Source: Cristatella mucedo | Taxonomy: Eukaryota; Bryozoa; Phylactolaemata; Cristatellidae | Assembly (NCBI GenBank): GCA_009760855.2 | Contig: WPIO01000018.1 | Coordinates: forward strand, 594,001 to 658,000 | DNA: 64,000 nucleotides | Reading direction: 5' to 3' | In this document: positions 1-12,700 of the stretch, in pieces | Numbering within the stretch: the stretch's first letter is position 1 | Layout of the letters: each line of letters opens with the position of its first letter | The notes under the pieces: generated by a model | The model's input: only the letters and a program-made list of their open reading frames with translations | Told to the model about the DNA's origin: nothing | The model's database searches: none | Program-made: the position numbers and the translations under genes

Positions 1-561
1 GATAAGCAGGGCATCGCTACAACCCGATTCGTCATTTGGGAGTGATCTGGTTACTGTGAGGCAAAAGATAAACGTGGTAACTATACCAGAGGTGGCCGAG
101 AGCTGGCAGAGCAAGCCTAGTTGCTGGCTTGTGCTAACGAATTGTAGGGTCTGTGCATTTCCTCATTCACAGCAGTTAGGTGGTCGATGCCATTCAACAG
201 CAGCTGGAACAGGAAGTGCCTCGAATGATTAATAACCATTTCTGCCAATACATTGGCATGAATGTGGCTATTGTCAAGAAAGCCAGTATGCACCGGTTTA
301 GCTAAATATGGCAGGCTCCTTACTAATGAGCCAAAACATACTGTTAAACATGTGCACCTCTCCCTGTCAGGTAGCACCACAACTTACAGAGACCTGATGA
401 CCACCAGTTATATTCCATACTGAAATGAAACATGGAAATGAGGAGAGTTATTATGGCATGAATTGCACACACACTGAGCGACAGAATAAGAAGGTATTCT
501 GCTGTGTAAAGAATAAATTGTATCTCGCGCACAGGAGAGTGCACGCATGCATGTGTCTGCA
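1..561. other. Unassigned sequence
   Basis: No recognisable coding region, RNA gene or repeat family. Short open frames here lack any family signature. Confidence 0.5.
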
Positions 562-656
562 TTTCGATGTATGACATTCCCCCCCCCCCGACATCCTCCC
601 CCTCCCCCCCCCGCCGGGTAGGACATTTGCCCCTAGGTTGATGAATGTATAACTAA

Positions 657-660
<4 letters not shown>

Positions 661-697
<37 letters not shown>

Positions 698-713
698 CAA
701 ATGAATAGTATAT

Positions 714-751
<38 letters not shown>
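661..751. repeat. AT dinucleotide tracts inside copy A
   Basis: Two pure AT/TA runs flank a repeated GATCAAATGAA word, suggesting a local duplication of the word plus its AT tract. Copy B has only a short imperfect AT run at the matching place. Confidence 0.9.
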
Positions 752-754
<3 letters not shown>

Positions 755-799
755 CAAATGAAGTTAATAATCTATTGAAATAAAATCAACTCAGCATAA

Positions 800-1012
800 T
801 TGGAAGGATGGGTGGATGGATTGGACGGGTGGTTTCTAGTGGAGCCAGCTGCTGCTGCTGCAGCAGCCACTGCGGCCACTGCAGCTGCTGCAGCTGCAGT
901 GGCTGCGGAAGCAGTAGCTGAGTCGGTTGCCATACAGTTCGCCATGCATACTCTTGAGTTAGGTCGACTTAAGTTCGCTCGACGCAGCCAGGCACGTGTT
1001 CGCGCTCGTTAA
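800..1012 (+). CDS. Short alanine-tract ORF of the telomere-core element
   Basis: A 70-codon frame whose first half has a GW..GLDGWF motif followed by about 30 residues, mostly alanine with some T, V and E. The minus-strand ORF at 33295-33558 in copy B has the same layout: M-D-G-L-x-G-W-F and then an alanine run. The C-terminal parts differ because of frameshifts. The shared start and frame suggest a peptide once encoded by the element, but a GCN repeat gives alanine in one frame by default, so this may be only conserved DNA. No known domain. Confidence 0.2.
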   Translation: MEGWVDGLDGWFLVEPAAAAAAATAATAAAAAAVAAEAVAESVAIQFAMHTLELGRLKFARRSQARVRAR

Positions 1013-1173
1013 AGCAGGGGCTTGACAGCTGTGTGCCACACACTCCTAAAAATGACCACAAAGTCTCAGAGGTCTACTGAGTATAACTCTATCACAAAAG
1101 ATCGCATTACGTCCTAATATGCATTAATTGAAATGAGGAATACCAGCAAGAACGAATTTAGGCAGCAAAGGTG

Positions 1174-1444
1174 CAGCCTGCCCTAAACCCTAAAACCCTA
1201 AACCCTAAACCTCAAAACCCTAAAACCATAAACACTAAATACTAAACCCTAAACCCTCAATCCTTAACACTAAAACCTTAAACACTAAGCACTAAACCCT
1301 AAAACCCTTGAGACTAAGCCCTAAACTCTAAATGCTAAACAAACAAACCCTTAACCCTTAAACCCTAAAACCCTAAATGCTAAACACTCAACCTTAAAAC
1401 CCTAAATCCCAAACACTAAAACCCTAAACACTAAACCCTAAACC
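1174..1444. repeat. Degenerate CCCTAAA telomere-like array
   Basis: About 270 bp of CCCTAAA/CCCTAAAA units with many point changes, such as CACTAAA and CCTTAAA. It is interstitial and lies inside the mobile element, in the orientation opposite to the array at 33003-33240. The unit is the TTTAGGG type, not the TTAGGG common in animals. Confidence 0.9.
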
Positions 1445-1592
1445 ACATACCCGAGGGGAGAAGTGTCCTCCCCCAGGGGAAATATCTGGGGGGGTGTTCA
1501 GGGGAAACATCCAGGGGGGAATGTCCGCACCCCCTGCATGCATGTGAATGTCTGTCTGCGTGAGCTTGGTTGGAGGTGCTTGTGGGCCTCTG

Positions 1593-1680
1593 TATTTGTG
1601 TGTGTGTGCGCACGTGTGTGTGCGTGCGTGCGTGTGTGCGTGTGTGCGTGCGCGTGCGTGTGCACGTGCGTGCGTGCCTG
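1593..1680. repeat. GT/GC dinucleotide repeat
   Basis: Alternating TG with TGCG variants. The C/V/R-rich open frames across it are repeat artefacts. Confidence 0.9.
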
Positions 1681-2918
1681 CTCGCTATCGTGCATGCAAG
1701 ACTGTGTGTGCATGTTGTGTCAGCTCATGCTCTATGCTCGCGAGCGTATACTGCATGCATGTGAGGAAACATTTGAAGCTTGCAAGCATTAGGGTTGATG
1801 CCCTATGCATGAGCTCAGAGCAGCCTAAGCAGCTGCAGACTCTTGAGCAGGCTCTTGAGCAGTTGAGTGGCAGACGACAATGGCTCTCCGTGGATGACTC
1901 AGCAGTCCGACAAAAGTCCATAAATTGGTGGCTCTCCCCAAACTGCCAGCAGCTGTCGGGCAGTTTCCGAAGAATGGCTCGATAGTGCAAAAGCAATACA
2001 GGCATGAAATATTAATAATGCGAGAGGAGTGTGAAGGAGGATGAGAGCTAGACCTCTGCCTCACCAGATGCCGGCTAGAGTACTTAGTCTGGGCTTGGCC
2101 TGCATGTTTCTGAGATGAAAGTGCTCGGTGTTGGAGCCAGGAGACTGCTTGCTCTTTTTCAAAGTTCCTGTCGGCCTACTTTCTACTATTTAGCATTGAA
2201 AAAGCAATGCTCTGCTTCGATAAGTGTAAGGCAGCCAAACTAGTCGCAAAGTTGGTGACAGGTTTCTAGCAGCTAGCTCACCGCAGCTCGCTTTATTCAG
2301 GGCTACCAGTCACTTCTCTTAATCTTCTCCTGCAGGTACCAAACTTAGCAGTTCGTCCGCTCTAATATCCACTTGTGTAAACAACTTGCAAAATCTTCTT
2401 TCCTGGCCAGACCCTTTGCTCGCGCCGGCATTCCTATCCAAACGCCTTGCTCCTCCAATGTGACCTGGCGCCGCTCGGCGATCATCGGCTTCCAGCTGTC
2501 CTCTCATCATCCCTCTCTCACAATTGAAATCTACAGGTGATTAAGCCCGTAGTTGTTATGGACCAAAATTCGTGTCCTGCTTTGGTCGCAACCGGCAATG
2601 ATCTGCCATCATAAAAGTTACGGCCGAAGACGTATTAGTTCAGGTTGTTTACACCGTCGCCCCAACGAACTTGCCGCGTCTTGCTTTGCCGGATTACTCG
2701 TGCAAGATTGAGTAAATGTGTGTTGCCAGATGCACAAACAGGCAGCCTCGAATATATTCTTTTGTGCTTCGGCACGCTAGCCTGAGAAGGATGCTGAATG
2801 CCTATCTATGCATGAGAATATCTATCTATGCTTATCTATGCATGAGAATACGCACATCATTAACCCCAGGCTGCTCATCATCTCCATGCGAGTCAATCGC
2901 CTGCATAGTGGCTAAAGC
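1681..2918. other. Unassigned sequence upstream of the first SINE
   Basis: No repeat family or gene recognised. A strong acceptor-like site at 2331-2335 and a donor-like site at 2537 bracket 201 bp, but all three frames contain stops. Confidence 0.4.
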
Positions 2919-3178
2919 CTGGCTGTGATAGGCCAGGAGGTAGGGTGCTAGCTCTTCTTGACCAAGGTTGTGGGTTCAAATCCTGCAGTGGCGATCTTTT
3001 GCAGCCAACTGCAAGCAGTGGTGACAGCCGGTAAAGATCTTCTGCCCCTACCTAAATGAGGCTTTTAAATCGGCTAATTTATATTGAGTGGGCTACAGAA
3101 GACTCTCCTTTGTAACACTGACATATTTTGTGTGGCTTAGTGGAGTTACAGACAGAAATAAATACATGCATACATACA
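2919..3178 (+). mobile_element. tRNA-derived SINE, copy 1, with LINE-like 3' tail
   Basis: The head carries polymerase III promoter-like boxes: a box A-like ATAGGCCAGGAGG near 2929 and box B GGTTCAAATCC at 2973-2983. The body, ACTGCAAGC, GTGGTGA, AGCC and then AAATGAGGCT and GGCTAATT, is shared with the copies at 46448 and 55507. From about 3095 the sequence changes to GACTCTCC, GTAACAC and GGAGTTACAGAC, which matches the 3' end of the LINE-B copy at 44750-44820. It ends in an imperfect ATACAT repeat. Confidence 0.75.
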
Positions 3179-4092
<914 letters not shown>

Positions 4093-4682
4093 GCTTTTGC
4101 TTCTGCCTAGTGTATTTTCTTAGATACGCTTGTGGCAGCTGAATTTGAACTTTCTTTTCTAGCTAATGTAATAGGCCTACAAGTTGGTTTTAGTTCTCAA
4201 GGTAGGTGTAAGCCACTTTTAATTACAATACTACTACTTTATTTGTTTAAATTGTTAATAATTTTTCACTCACACAGACACATCATCAATACCCAGTATA
4301 TACATAAGCCAACCAGACCTATGTGTCATCGTTTCACAAAGCCTTCACATGGCGACCGCCTCTGCAGCAACCATTGCCTGCATATCCGGAGGTAGAATTC
4401 TACTCAGTTTAATTGTGAGTCTGTGAATCCAGTTCATATGGTTTAGGCAAGTGTGTGAGCCATAAAAGCTCTTGAATTGTGTATAAAACCGCTTCTATAT
4501 CTCAGCCAAATTTGACTATACTCAACTCGGTGGTTTATCTCAGCCCTGGCTGCTATGCATTGACCCCAGAAGCTCTGCCAGGCAAATGGTCTACATTTGC
4601 TCACAATGTTATGGAGGACTGTCATATTGCCCGTGCCATTTCTAGTCCAAAATACAGTGGTTTTTGCATGTTTTACTTGCAG
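4093..4682. other. Sequence just upstream of the GPS exon
   Basis: Probably intronic and upstream receptor sequence. The stretch 4124-4200 has an acceptor-like TTTTCTTAG and a strong CAAG/GTAGGT donor and is open for about 25 codons. Its end phase (1) does not match the phase-0 start of the next exon, so it is only a candidate. The GAIN-domain exons that normally precede a GPS motif were not identified with confidence. Confidence 0.3.
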
Positions 4683-4835
4683 ACGGCTGTCATTAAAGAT
4701 TTCTATCTTACATGTGGCTACTGGAATTTTTCCAAGAATGACTGGGCTACGACAGGCTGCAGCACCCGCATGGATGCGAGTAGTGGAGACGTCGTCTGTA
4801 CTTGCGACCATTTGACTAATTTTGCTGTTCTCATG
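4683..4835 (+). CDS. Receptor exon: GPS motif
   Basis: 51 codons, phase 0 at both ends. The acceptor is TTTTACTTGCAG and the donor ATG/GTGAGC. It holds the conserved Cys and Trp pattern (CGYWNF, W, GC, C-x-C) and the HLT cleavage site, followed by NFAVLM. The open frame continues upstream to 4479, so an earlier acceptor cannot be excluded. Confidence 0.88.
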
Positions 4836-7800
4836 GTGAGCTGGTTTCTGTCTGCATTTTCTTTTAAAGCTTGAGCAGCCAGGTGGCGGTTTAAAGCTCA
4901 TGCATGCTTCTTTAGCTAGCTGCCTTTATCAACAATGGTCTGACACAGCTCTTATTTGTTGTTGAATTCGCCGAGACCCTAAAGCTACCTTTCGGCCATT
5001 CGAAACTTTGAAAGACCGGTGGATGCTCTGAACTGAGACCACGAAAAAGAAACATTGTGCACTATAATGGAACTACCCGAAACCTCCTGTATTTGGGGAT
5101 CGGGGCTCCATAACGATTGATCTATCGAGGCACACGTCAACTTTAGTCTAGATAGTGCCGAAAGACCAGATCGTTAGTTGTAACAAGCATGCAAGAGCTG
5201 CATCCCTATGTACTGTGTAAAAAAATCTGAGTGGTTATCAACTTCCTTGATCACTGTTAAGCCTGAACAAACACTTTGTTTGTGACTGCCCATTGTAAGA
5301 GCTCGAGCTGTGAAACAGGTTTTTTATTTTTACTTTTACTTGTTTTTAAACGTTGCTTGAGTTAAATTTACCTTTGAACTTATCTCTTGCATTTAGCAAC
5401 ATGACATGAAGTTTGGCTACTTGTATTAGTTGTTGTATTCACAAGCCAAGTCACATCAGCCGCAAACATATCTTCTTGACTGGTGCAATATATTACCATT
5501 ATCATCGATATTCTAAGGGTCCAACTTTTAGCATAGGTTCCACATAATCTGTGGAATTTTTTCCATTCATAGGCATACATGTGTACCCTCTTCAGTAAGT
5601 TCACTAGTTCTTACTTTGTGCAGGACTGAGTGTCATCCCATTTACGTGTAGCTTCCTCGAGTGTTCAGGACAGCTTGAACAAGAAGTAGTGGCAAATGAT
5701 GTGATTTCATGAGCCTCAAACAACGACGGAAAAAGAGCTGAATTTAGCTTTGCCGAAGAAGGTTGGGCTGCTGGCATTCCGAGATGTGTGAGTAAATAGC
5801 CAATAAATTACTAGAAGTACGACTGAAAAGACGGGCTAGCATCATTCACTTGATGAATGCCGGCAGAGATGAACGAGATAAGGACTTTTGGCTTACAGTG
5901 GCTGAATTCTGGGCGAGTGAGAGGGCTGAGTATAACCTAAAAGGTGCATTTTGGAGAAAGTGGTAAATGGGACCTACTCACAATGAAGTGCTGCTGTATC
6001 CAACTGTATAACATCAGGCGGCCAAGTCCGGAGCATCAGGTCGTGAGCAGTGCCTGACTTTGCTACTCAGAACCAAACTGCCTTTTTTGATGGCGAGTGG
6101 AGGCTCCATGTCAGCTGCCACTGCAGTGGCACCCAGACAGCATGCTGCTCGTCGATACGGATTAGCGGGAGAACACTCGAAGCTACACCACCGAGAGCTA
6201 AAAACGTGGCACAATCAAGTCACACTTCTTCTACAGCTGCTTTCAGAGTATCTAGAGACTATCCAAACATTCGTGGCTGCCTGACTCTGACACTAAGCCC
6301 ACCAAGGGAAGTGGTATGCAGTTAATCAAGTTGCAACTCATCTGCAATTTTTTTCTCAGAATTGCTTAGGATTCGCAAATAAAATGAATCTTAGCTTAAT
6401 CAAAATCTTATGGGGATCGGACTTCAGTTCTACGGCACCGGATTTCTCAAACTCACCTATACCTTCTAGCAGCAACTGTTTTTATATTGTATCATATGAC
6501 GGTCTTCTAAAGATACCCACTCCACCATGTCGTGTACATGTTTTTTTGTTTATGTGCTATGATTGCTTACCTATTCAAGAGTCAGTGTATTTAAAAAATT
6601 GATTACATTAACCAGGTGGCCAGAATGTAGTGTGGTGAAACTTAGCACACCTTTCAACTTTCAAAGCCTACTGCAGATTGCGAGATTTCTTATGGTTGAT
6701 AGGCACAGCACCTTGGTTTGTCAAGCTTCTGATTGGTGCTTCCTTTTTAATAAGCTGAGCTTAAGATTCTATCTATTCTATTCTTATTTATTATTATTTA
6801 TTATTCTATTCTATTCTAGATATCTGGCTTAAGATTCTGCTCACTTTATTTAGGCCTATATACAGTAGACGTAGTATCATTTTTATTAATATCGTATAGT
6901 CCCCACTAGTCTACCATTGACAATGTAACCGATCAGGTGATCTGTATTATCATGAGCAAAGAAGTCCAATGGGTCCACATCAATCAATCAAGTGCTGCCA
7001 TCTTGTTCAGTTTTTTAATTACCATTTCCACCGGGCAACTATATGGCAGTGCAAATTTTAGGATATACAATAGCTCTCTATTTTCTTATTTCAATTGTGC
7101 AGGATGCAAGTTCATCTCTTTGGAGACCGTGCATTTAGCTCGTATGCTCCCACAGCCTGGAACTCCCTCCCGACCTGCATCAGAACATCCCCTGACCTGA
7201 CCACATTTAAAAGAAACTTAAAAACATACCTATTTAGGACAGCATTTAGTGGGTCCTTGTGATTCGTCCTCGATGTGCTTATGCGTGCTGACACTGTTCA
7301 TGCTGCCACTAACCACATTTGCATGCTGACCCAGTGCATGTAACCCCTAACCATGTTATTCATTTTGTTTGTTTTTCAAGCATGATTTTACTTACTATTC
7401 TATTGCGTATCACTTTGCAGCAAATGTAAAGCGCCTAGAAAGAGATTAAGTTCTCTGAGGGCGCTTTATCAAGTGCAATATTATTATTATTATTATTATC
7501 TCTTATAGTTTCACTTGGCTGCAGCTGCATAGTAATATTGTTTTCTTTGTGGCTCAGAAATGAGCTCCGATTAATTTTAAGAGTGTTTGCTTGATAAAAT
7601 GCTGCTACTGAAGAAAATGCAATCCCTGCCTTTCTAGGGCACTAGCCGAGCAAAAGAACACCGATTGTCCTGCGATTATGTGATTTTCTGCAGGTACCAG
7701 GAATCAAGCGCAACGATGTACATACCATTGTACTCAGTGATTTGACCATCGTTCTTCTATCGTTCTCGAGCTTTGCACTCGTATTCGTTCTCATTACGTT

Positions 7801-9679
7801 CTTCATTTTTAGGTGAGTTTCAAGTTTGCTGCAGTTTTGCCATGTTTGTTATAAGATATACTTTGGCAACCGGCAAATGTACTCGGTAGCAGTTCTAGAG
7901 TTCACTTTCCCAACTTAGTCTCACCGGATGACCTTTGATATAGTGGCATAGTAGGCTGCCACGTTTAGTTTCTGATTCTTCACAGAACCCTTCCACTCAT
8001 GATTTGTCTAAACGAAATGGCCTCAAGGTGTAATTTATTGCATTCCGTGACAGCCTTTTAAAATTACTGAGTTATTTGGCCAAGAAGCTGCCAAGACAGG
8101 ATAAGAGATTTACCAGAGGGGTAGTGTCAGTTTTCTAGACACAACAAAGAGAAATTTCTAGCAGTTAGTTTGACCTTTTTGGATTCAGCAGATGCTATTC
8201 AATTCGCAAGCTTTAGGATTATTGACCAGTGGTATCTCAATTTTAAGGCATTGTCACCCAGTTCTAGGTCCGTTCATGCTCTTGATCCAGCCTGGCCGTC
8301 CAAAGGAGCTCGTTATCAAGCCATTCAGGGTACCGCCTGCTCTCCTGTCATTTAGCAGTGCCTCAGACCAAACTTGAAGCTTCTTGAGATCGCGGCTTCG
8401 CCTGTAGCTCATTACTGTACTATTGCTGCGCACACCGGCTTAATGACATTCGAAAGAAGCTAAGCAACAAACATTCGTCATCGTTCTCTTCGTCCATGTA
8501 AATTACCCGTTAACTTCTTTTGCCTGGCATTACTCTGCCGGTACTGTTACTAGTCAATTAACTTGCTTCGATTTCTGCATACGTAACCTGCCTGAAAAAA
8601 AATACAACTTATCTTATCCTACTTTGGGAATTTTTCATTATTATTTATATCGCCTCTGTAACAATAATGATAAGTTTGTATGATGCCCTCAGAGAACTTA
8701 ATCTCTTTCTAGGCACTTTACGTTTGATGCAAAGGAAGCTTTATCGAATGCTTAATTGTAGAATTCTTAATGTCAGTAAGCATGACATGGTTAGAGGTTA
8801 CATGCATAGGGTCAGCATTAAAATATGGTTAGCGGCAGCATGCTCGATGTCAGCATGCATGAGAACACAAAGGGCAAATCAAAAAGACCCACTGAATTCT
8901 GAGATAGATGAATGCATTTCAGTTTCTTTTTAAAGGTCTTCAAGTCAGGGGGGGTTGTGACAATAGTCGGAAGTGAGTTTCAAGAAGTTTGAGTTTCGCG
9001 AGGTGCAGGTAAACGATTCGATGTAAAAATCTAGTTTCATACTTATCCTGGTGGGGGAGTAGATCTGATAGGTAGGATGGAGCCAAATAAAGAAAGGTCC
9101 TAAAATTGTCTTATAGAAAACTGAAGTCGATAATCTGCTTTATTGGGAGCCGGTGCTGGTCGGCAAGAAGTTATGTAGTGTGGCAACTGCAATGCTCACG
9201 ACAGAAAGCCTGGCTGCAAAGCTTTGAACCTGATTAAGTCACCTCAGTAAGCACCTGATTTGACAGGCTGTTATACCAGCAAGTAGTGAGCTAGAGAATG
9301 TCACATATGCACTTACCAATTTAGATGTAGTATTCCTGTCAAAGCAAGCCCAAATTTCAGGAATGTTACGTAGCTATGTGCTAGACAGGCCAACTGCTGG
9401 TGGAGGACCAGTGGAGGATCTTTGACCAGAGCTGAGTGTCGACCTACTACTGGGAGATAATTGTGCATTTAGGACTAAAATCTTGAAATTTGACAGGATT
9501 GTTGATCTTGTTATTTAGGGCAGAGCCCTTGAAGCACATTTCCGGAGGTAAGGATATCATGCATATTTTAGCTATTGGGGCTAGGTACTTTCCCTTCATA
9601 AACCAAGTTTCGGTTTTGGCAGGCTTGCTGCCGGTCAACTTTTATTGCCTGCAGCATGTGCCAGTGATTTCCACGAGAG

Positions 9680-9720
<41 letters not shown>

Positions 9721-12700
9721 TGTGAAAGAGGCAGTTCGATCTTTCCACTTTTCCTTTATTGAATCATAGTTTCCGTGCGTCAGCCAAGTTTTGTTAAACT
9801 ATTCAATAATGCATTTAGTGGGTCCGTGTGTCATCCTTTATTTGCTTGTGTGTGCTGACACTGCATTCTTCAACTAGCCATACTTGCTAGCTGGCTCTGC
9901 GCATGTCACCCGTAATCATGTTATTCTCATTGTTTATTCGGCATGCTACCACTAACTAATCGATCGTGCTTCCTTTGCAGCAAATTAAAAGTTTCAGAAA
10001 GAGATTGAGTTCTCTGAGGGGGCAATATCAAGTGTATTAATAATATTATTATCATTATTATTAAGGCTGCCGAGGTGCCACTTGCCTGCTTCTAAAATCT
10101 GATAAAAAAGTGATCATATGTTGTTTTTTGACTGTTTATTGACTGTTAGTTGCAAAAAATGCTTCTTGAGGTTCTGCATTAAAATGATTACACAAGACTT
10201 TGTAAATTTGACTTGGAACAGAGACTTGTTACGCACACAAATATGATTGTATTATGTCTCCTGCGTAAGATTACTATATAGAGCTCAAACAAGGCTGTTA
10301 CTTTAAAAAATACCCAGACTCGATACCTAGGTACTTCCCTCAGAAAAAGCACATGTGCATGACATCTTGGGCAGGGGCTGAGCATTTATCACCCCTACTG
10401 CAGGGCAGAGAGACCTGGGCCGCCTGTCTTAATTTCACTCGACAAACAACCGCCGAGTTCGTGTCAAGCAAATGCTACAATTTCATGCTATCTCTTTTCA
10501 TTAATCGATGGTTTAGCCAGTCTAATTGAAATTTTTTCTGGTCTTACCCTACATAAAAATTGTGCAGGTCTTGCACCACTCCGATGAAATTTCTCATTCT
10601 ACCACTGGCAGCCTAGCTGCAAACCAAGTATTCAAAACTCCAATTATCAACACAGACTTCTGCTCCCGCAAGTATTGGGCCAAGTTCAATGTACTTGCTT
10701 TACGATAGTATGCAGTGGCTGATCCATTGCACTAATAACAGTTTGGTATTGATCGAGCTTGAGCAAGCACTCTGTTCTGCTGACTATATCCATACCATAT
10801 TTCACCAAGGCTATCTTTATGAGAGGATTTTAACTAGTGAGCAAGTGGGAAGAAATTGGGAAGTGTGCTATTGATAGGAGCTCTCATTATGAAGTGCAAT
10901 GCAATAAGCACTCCAAGATAGGCCTAATAATAATAATAATAAGAATAATAAGAATAATAATAAACTTGATAAAGCTACCTCAGAGAACTCAATCTCTTAC
11001 TAAGTGCTTTAAATTTGCTGCAAAGAGAAAAGCAATTGCATGGTGAGCTATATCATGCTTGATAAACAACATGAATAACATGGTTAGGGGTGACATGCAC
11101 AGGGTCAGCATGCAAGTGTGGTTAGTGGCAGCATGCACAGTGTAAGCATATGAGCACACGAAGGACTAATCACAGGGACCCACTAAATGCTGTCCTAAAT
11201 AGGTGCGTTTTTCAAGTTCTTTTTAAACGTAGTCAAGTCAGAGGATGTTGTGATGCAAGTCGGGAGTGAGTTCCAGCCTTTGGGAGCACACGAACTAAAT
11301 GCACGGTCTCCAAAGGATTTGAGGTTAATACAAGGTATTGGTAAGCTCTTGGATTCCGAAAAGCAGGTGGTACGATGCTTGGCCTGATGGGGGAGTAGAT
11401 CTGAGAGATAGACTGGAGCAAAAGAATGAAGACCTGAAAGTGAGCAACAAAACCTTTAAGTCGATCCGTTGCTCGACTGGTAGCCTGTGCAGGTCGGCAA
11501 GAATTGGTGTGATGTGGCAACTTCAACGCTCGTGACAGACAAGCCTAGCTGCGGAGTTTTGCACCAGCTGTAATCGCCTGATTGCACATGCTGGTAGGCC
11601 AGCAAGCAGCGAGTTGCACTGCTTGAATTCTACACTTTACCGGCTACTGTCTAGAAGTAGCTGGGCAATAAATGAATATGGCTACGAATCGAGTTTGAAC
11701 CCATTACAAACCCCGAGTAACTTTAATATTCACCGTCAACGATTCCGTGATGCTGAATAGCATAATGCACTTATAAGGCCTAATGGTAGTCACCCTGCGA
11801 TGACCAAGCTTCGATAGGTAATATAATGGCAGAAGGTTCCACTTGGTTAATCATTTGAACTGGTAATACTTCCAGACAGAAATCAGACATACCTCAGACA
11901 GCTCTGCTGGTTGCCCTATTGGTACTGGGTTACCATATCTTTTCTTTGGTTAAATGAGTCACTTGGTCTCAAGAGTGTTTTTTATTCTGAAATATCGAGT
12001 GTGTAATCTAATGGAACAACTCCTTTGAGATCGTGGAGTTTAGAATGCTGACCATGCTCTTGAAAAGAATTTAGCAGTGTGCCCACTTTTTCGCACGAAC
12101 TGATGAAAGTTCTTCTAGAGCGCCTCTCATCTCACCTGGGCATCACTGGCACTGCTCTGCAGTGGTTCAGGTCCTATCTCAGTGGGAGACTCCAGAGTAT
12201 TGACGTGAATGGACAAAGATCATCTGAAGTACCTCTGAAATATGGAGTACCTCAGGGCTCCGTGCTAGGTCCGGTTCTTTTCATGGTTTATACTCTCTCT
12301 CTTGCTGATGTGATTGCCAAGCACAATCTAGGCTTTCACTTCTATGCGGATGACACTCAGTTGTACCTTTGCTTTGATCCCTCCCAGCCTTCGAGCACCT
12401 CAAATTCTCTCAACTCACTTGCTGCATGCGTTGATGACATCCACACATGGATGGCAGCAAGTTTTCTAAAACTAAATGATGATAAAACTAGCTTACTAGT
12501 TATGGGCAAACCCAGTGTGATTCACAAATTGGAAAGGCTGAAGCTCACAATTGGCTCTGCCAGCATATTTCTACTTGAATCAGCTCATAATCTAGGTGTC
12601 ACATTCCAACGCGACCTCTCGTTAGACGACCATATCAGCTCCACGGTCAAATATGCCTATTCTCAGTTTCATAACATTGCTAAAATTCGGGCTCGTTTAG

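Larger units (their letters stand above)
562..1535 (+). mobile_element. Telomere-core repeat element, copy A
   Basis: This segment aligns over almost its whole length with the reverse complement of 32912-33776. Shared parts in order: a C-rich end with GGACATTT-type motifs, a CTAAGAATA AT-rich stretch, GATCAAATGAA, an AAATAAAATCAACTC block, an ORF beginning with a GGATGGATTGGA-type stretch and running into GCT/GCA codons, a middle region with CTGAGTATAACTCTA, a degenerate CCCTAAA array, and a G-rich end with GGGGAAATATC and GGGGGGAATGTCC. The left edge follows CTGCA and the right edge precedes TGCATG, which fits insertion at TGCA with a 3-4 bp target duplication. It is longer than copy B mainly because of expanded AT repeats. 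No transposase is visible, so it would be non-autonomous. Orientation is set by the alanine ORF. Confidence 0.7.

Noticed and set aside
1174-1444. A true chromosome end or an old chromosome-fusion point
   Set aside because: The array is degenerate, interstitial, and part of a repeat found again at 33 kb.
2336-2536. Candidate upstream receptor exon with strong acceptor and donor, 201 nt
   Set aside because: All three frames contain a stop between the sites.
8170-8377. Two overlapping 61-codon ORFs in the large intron
   Set aside because: Short, without family features, and no splice sites consistent with the receptor frame.
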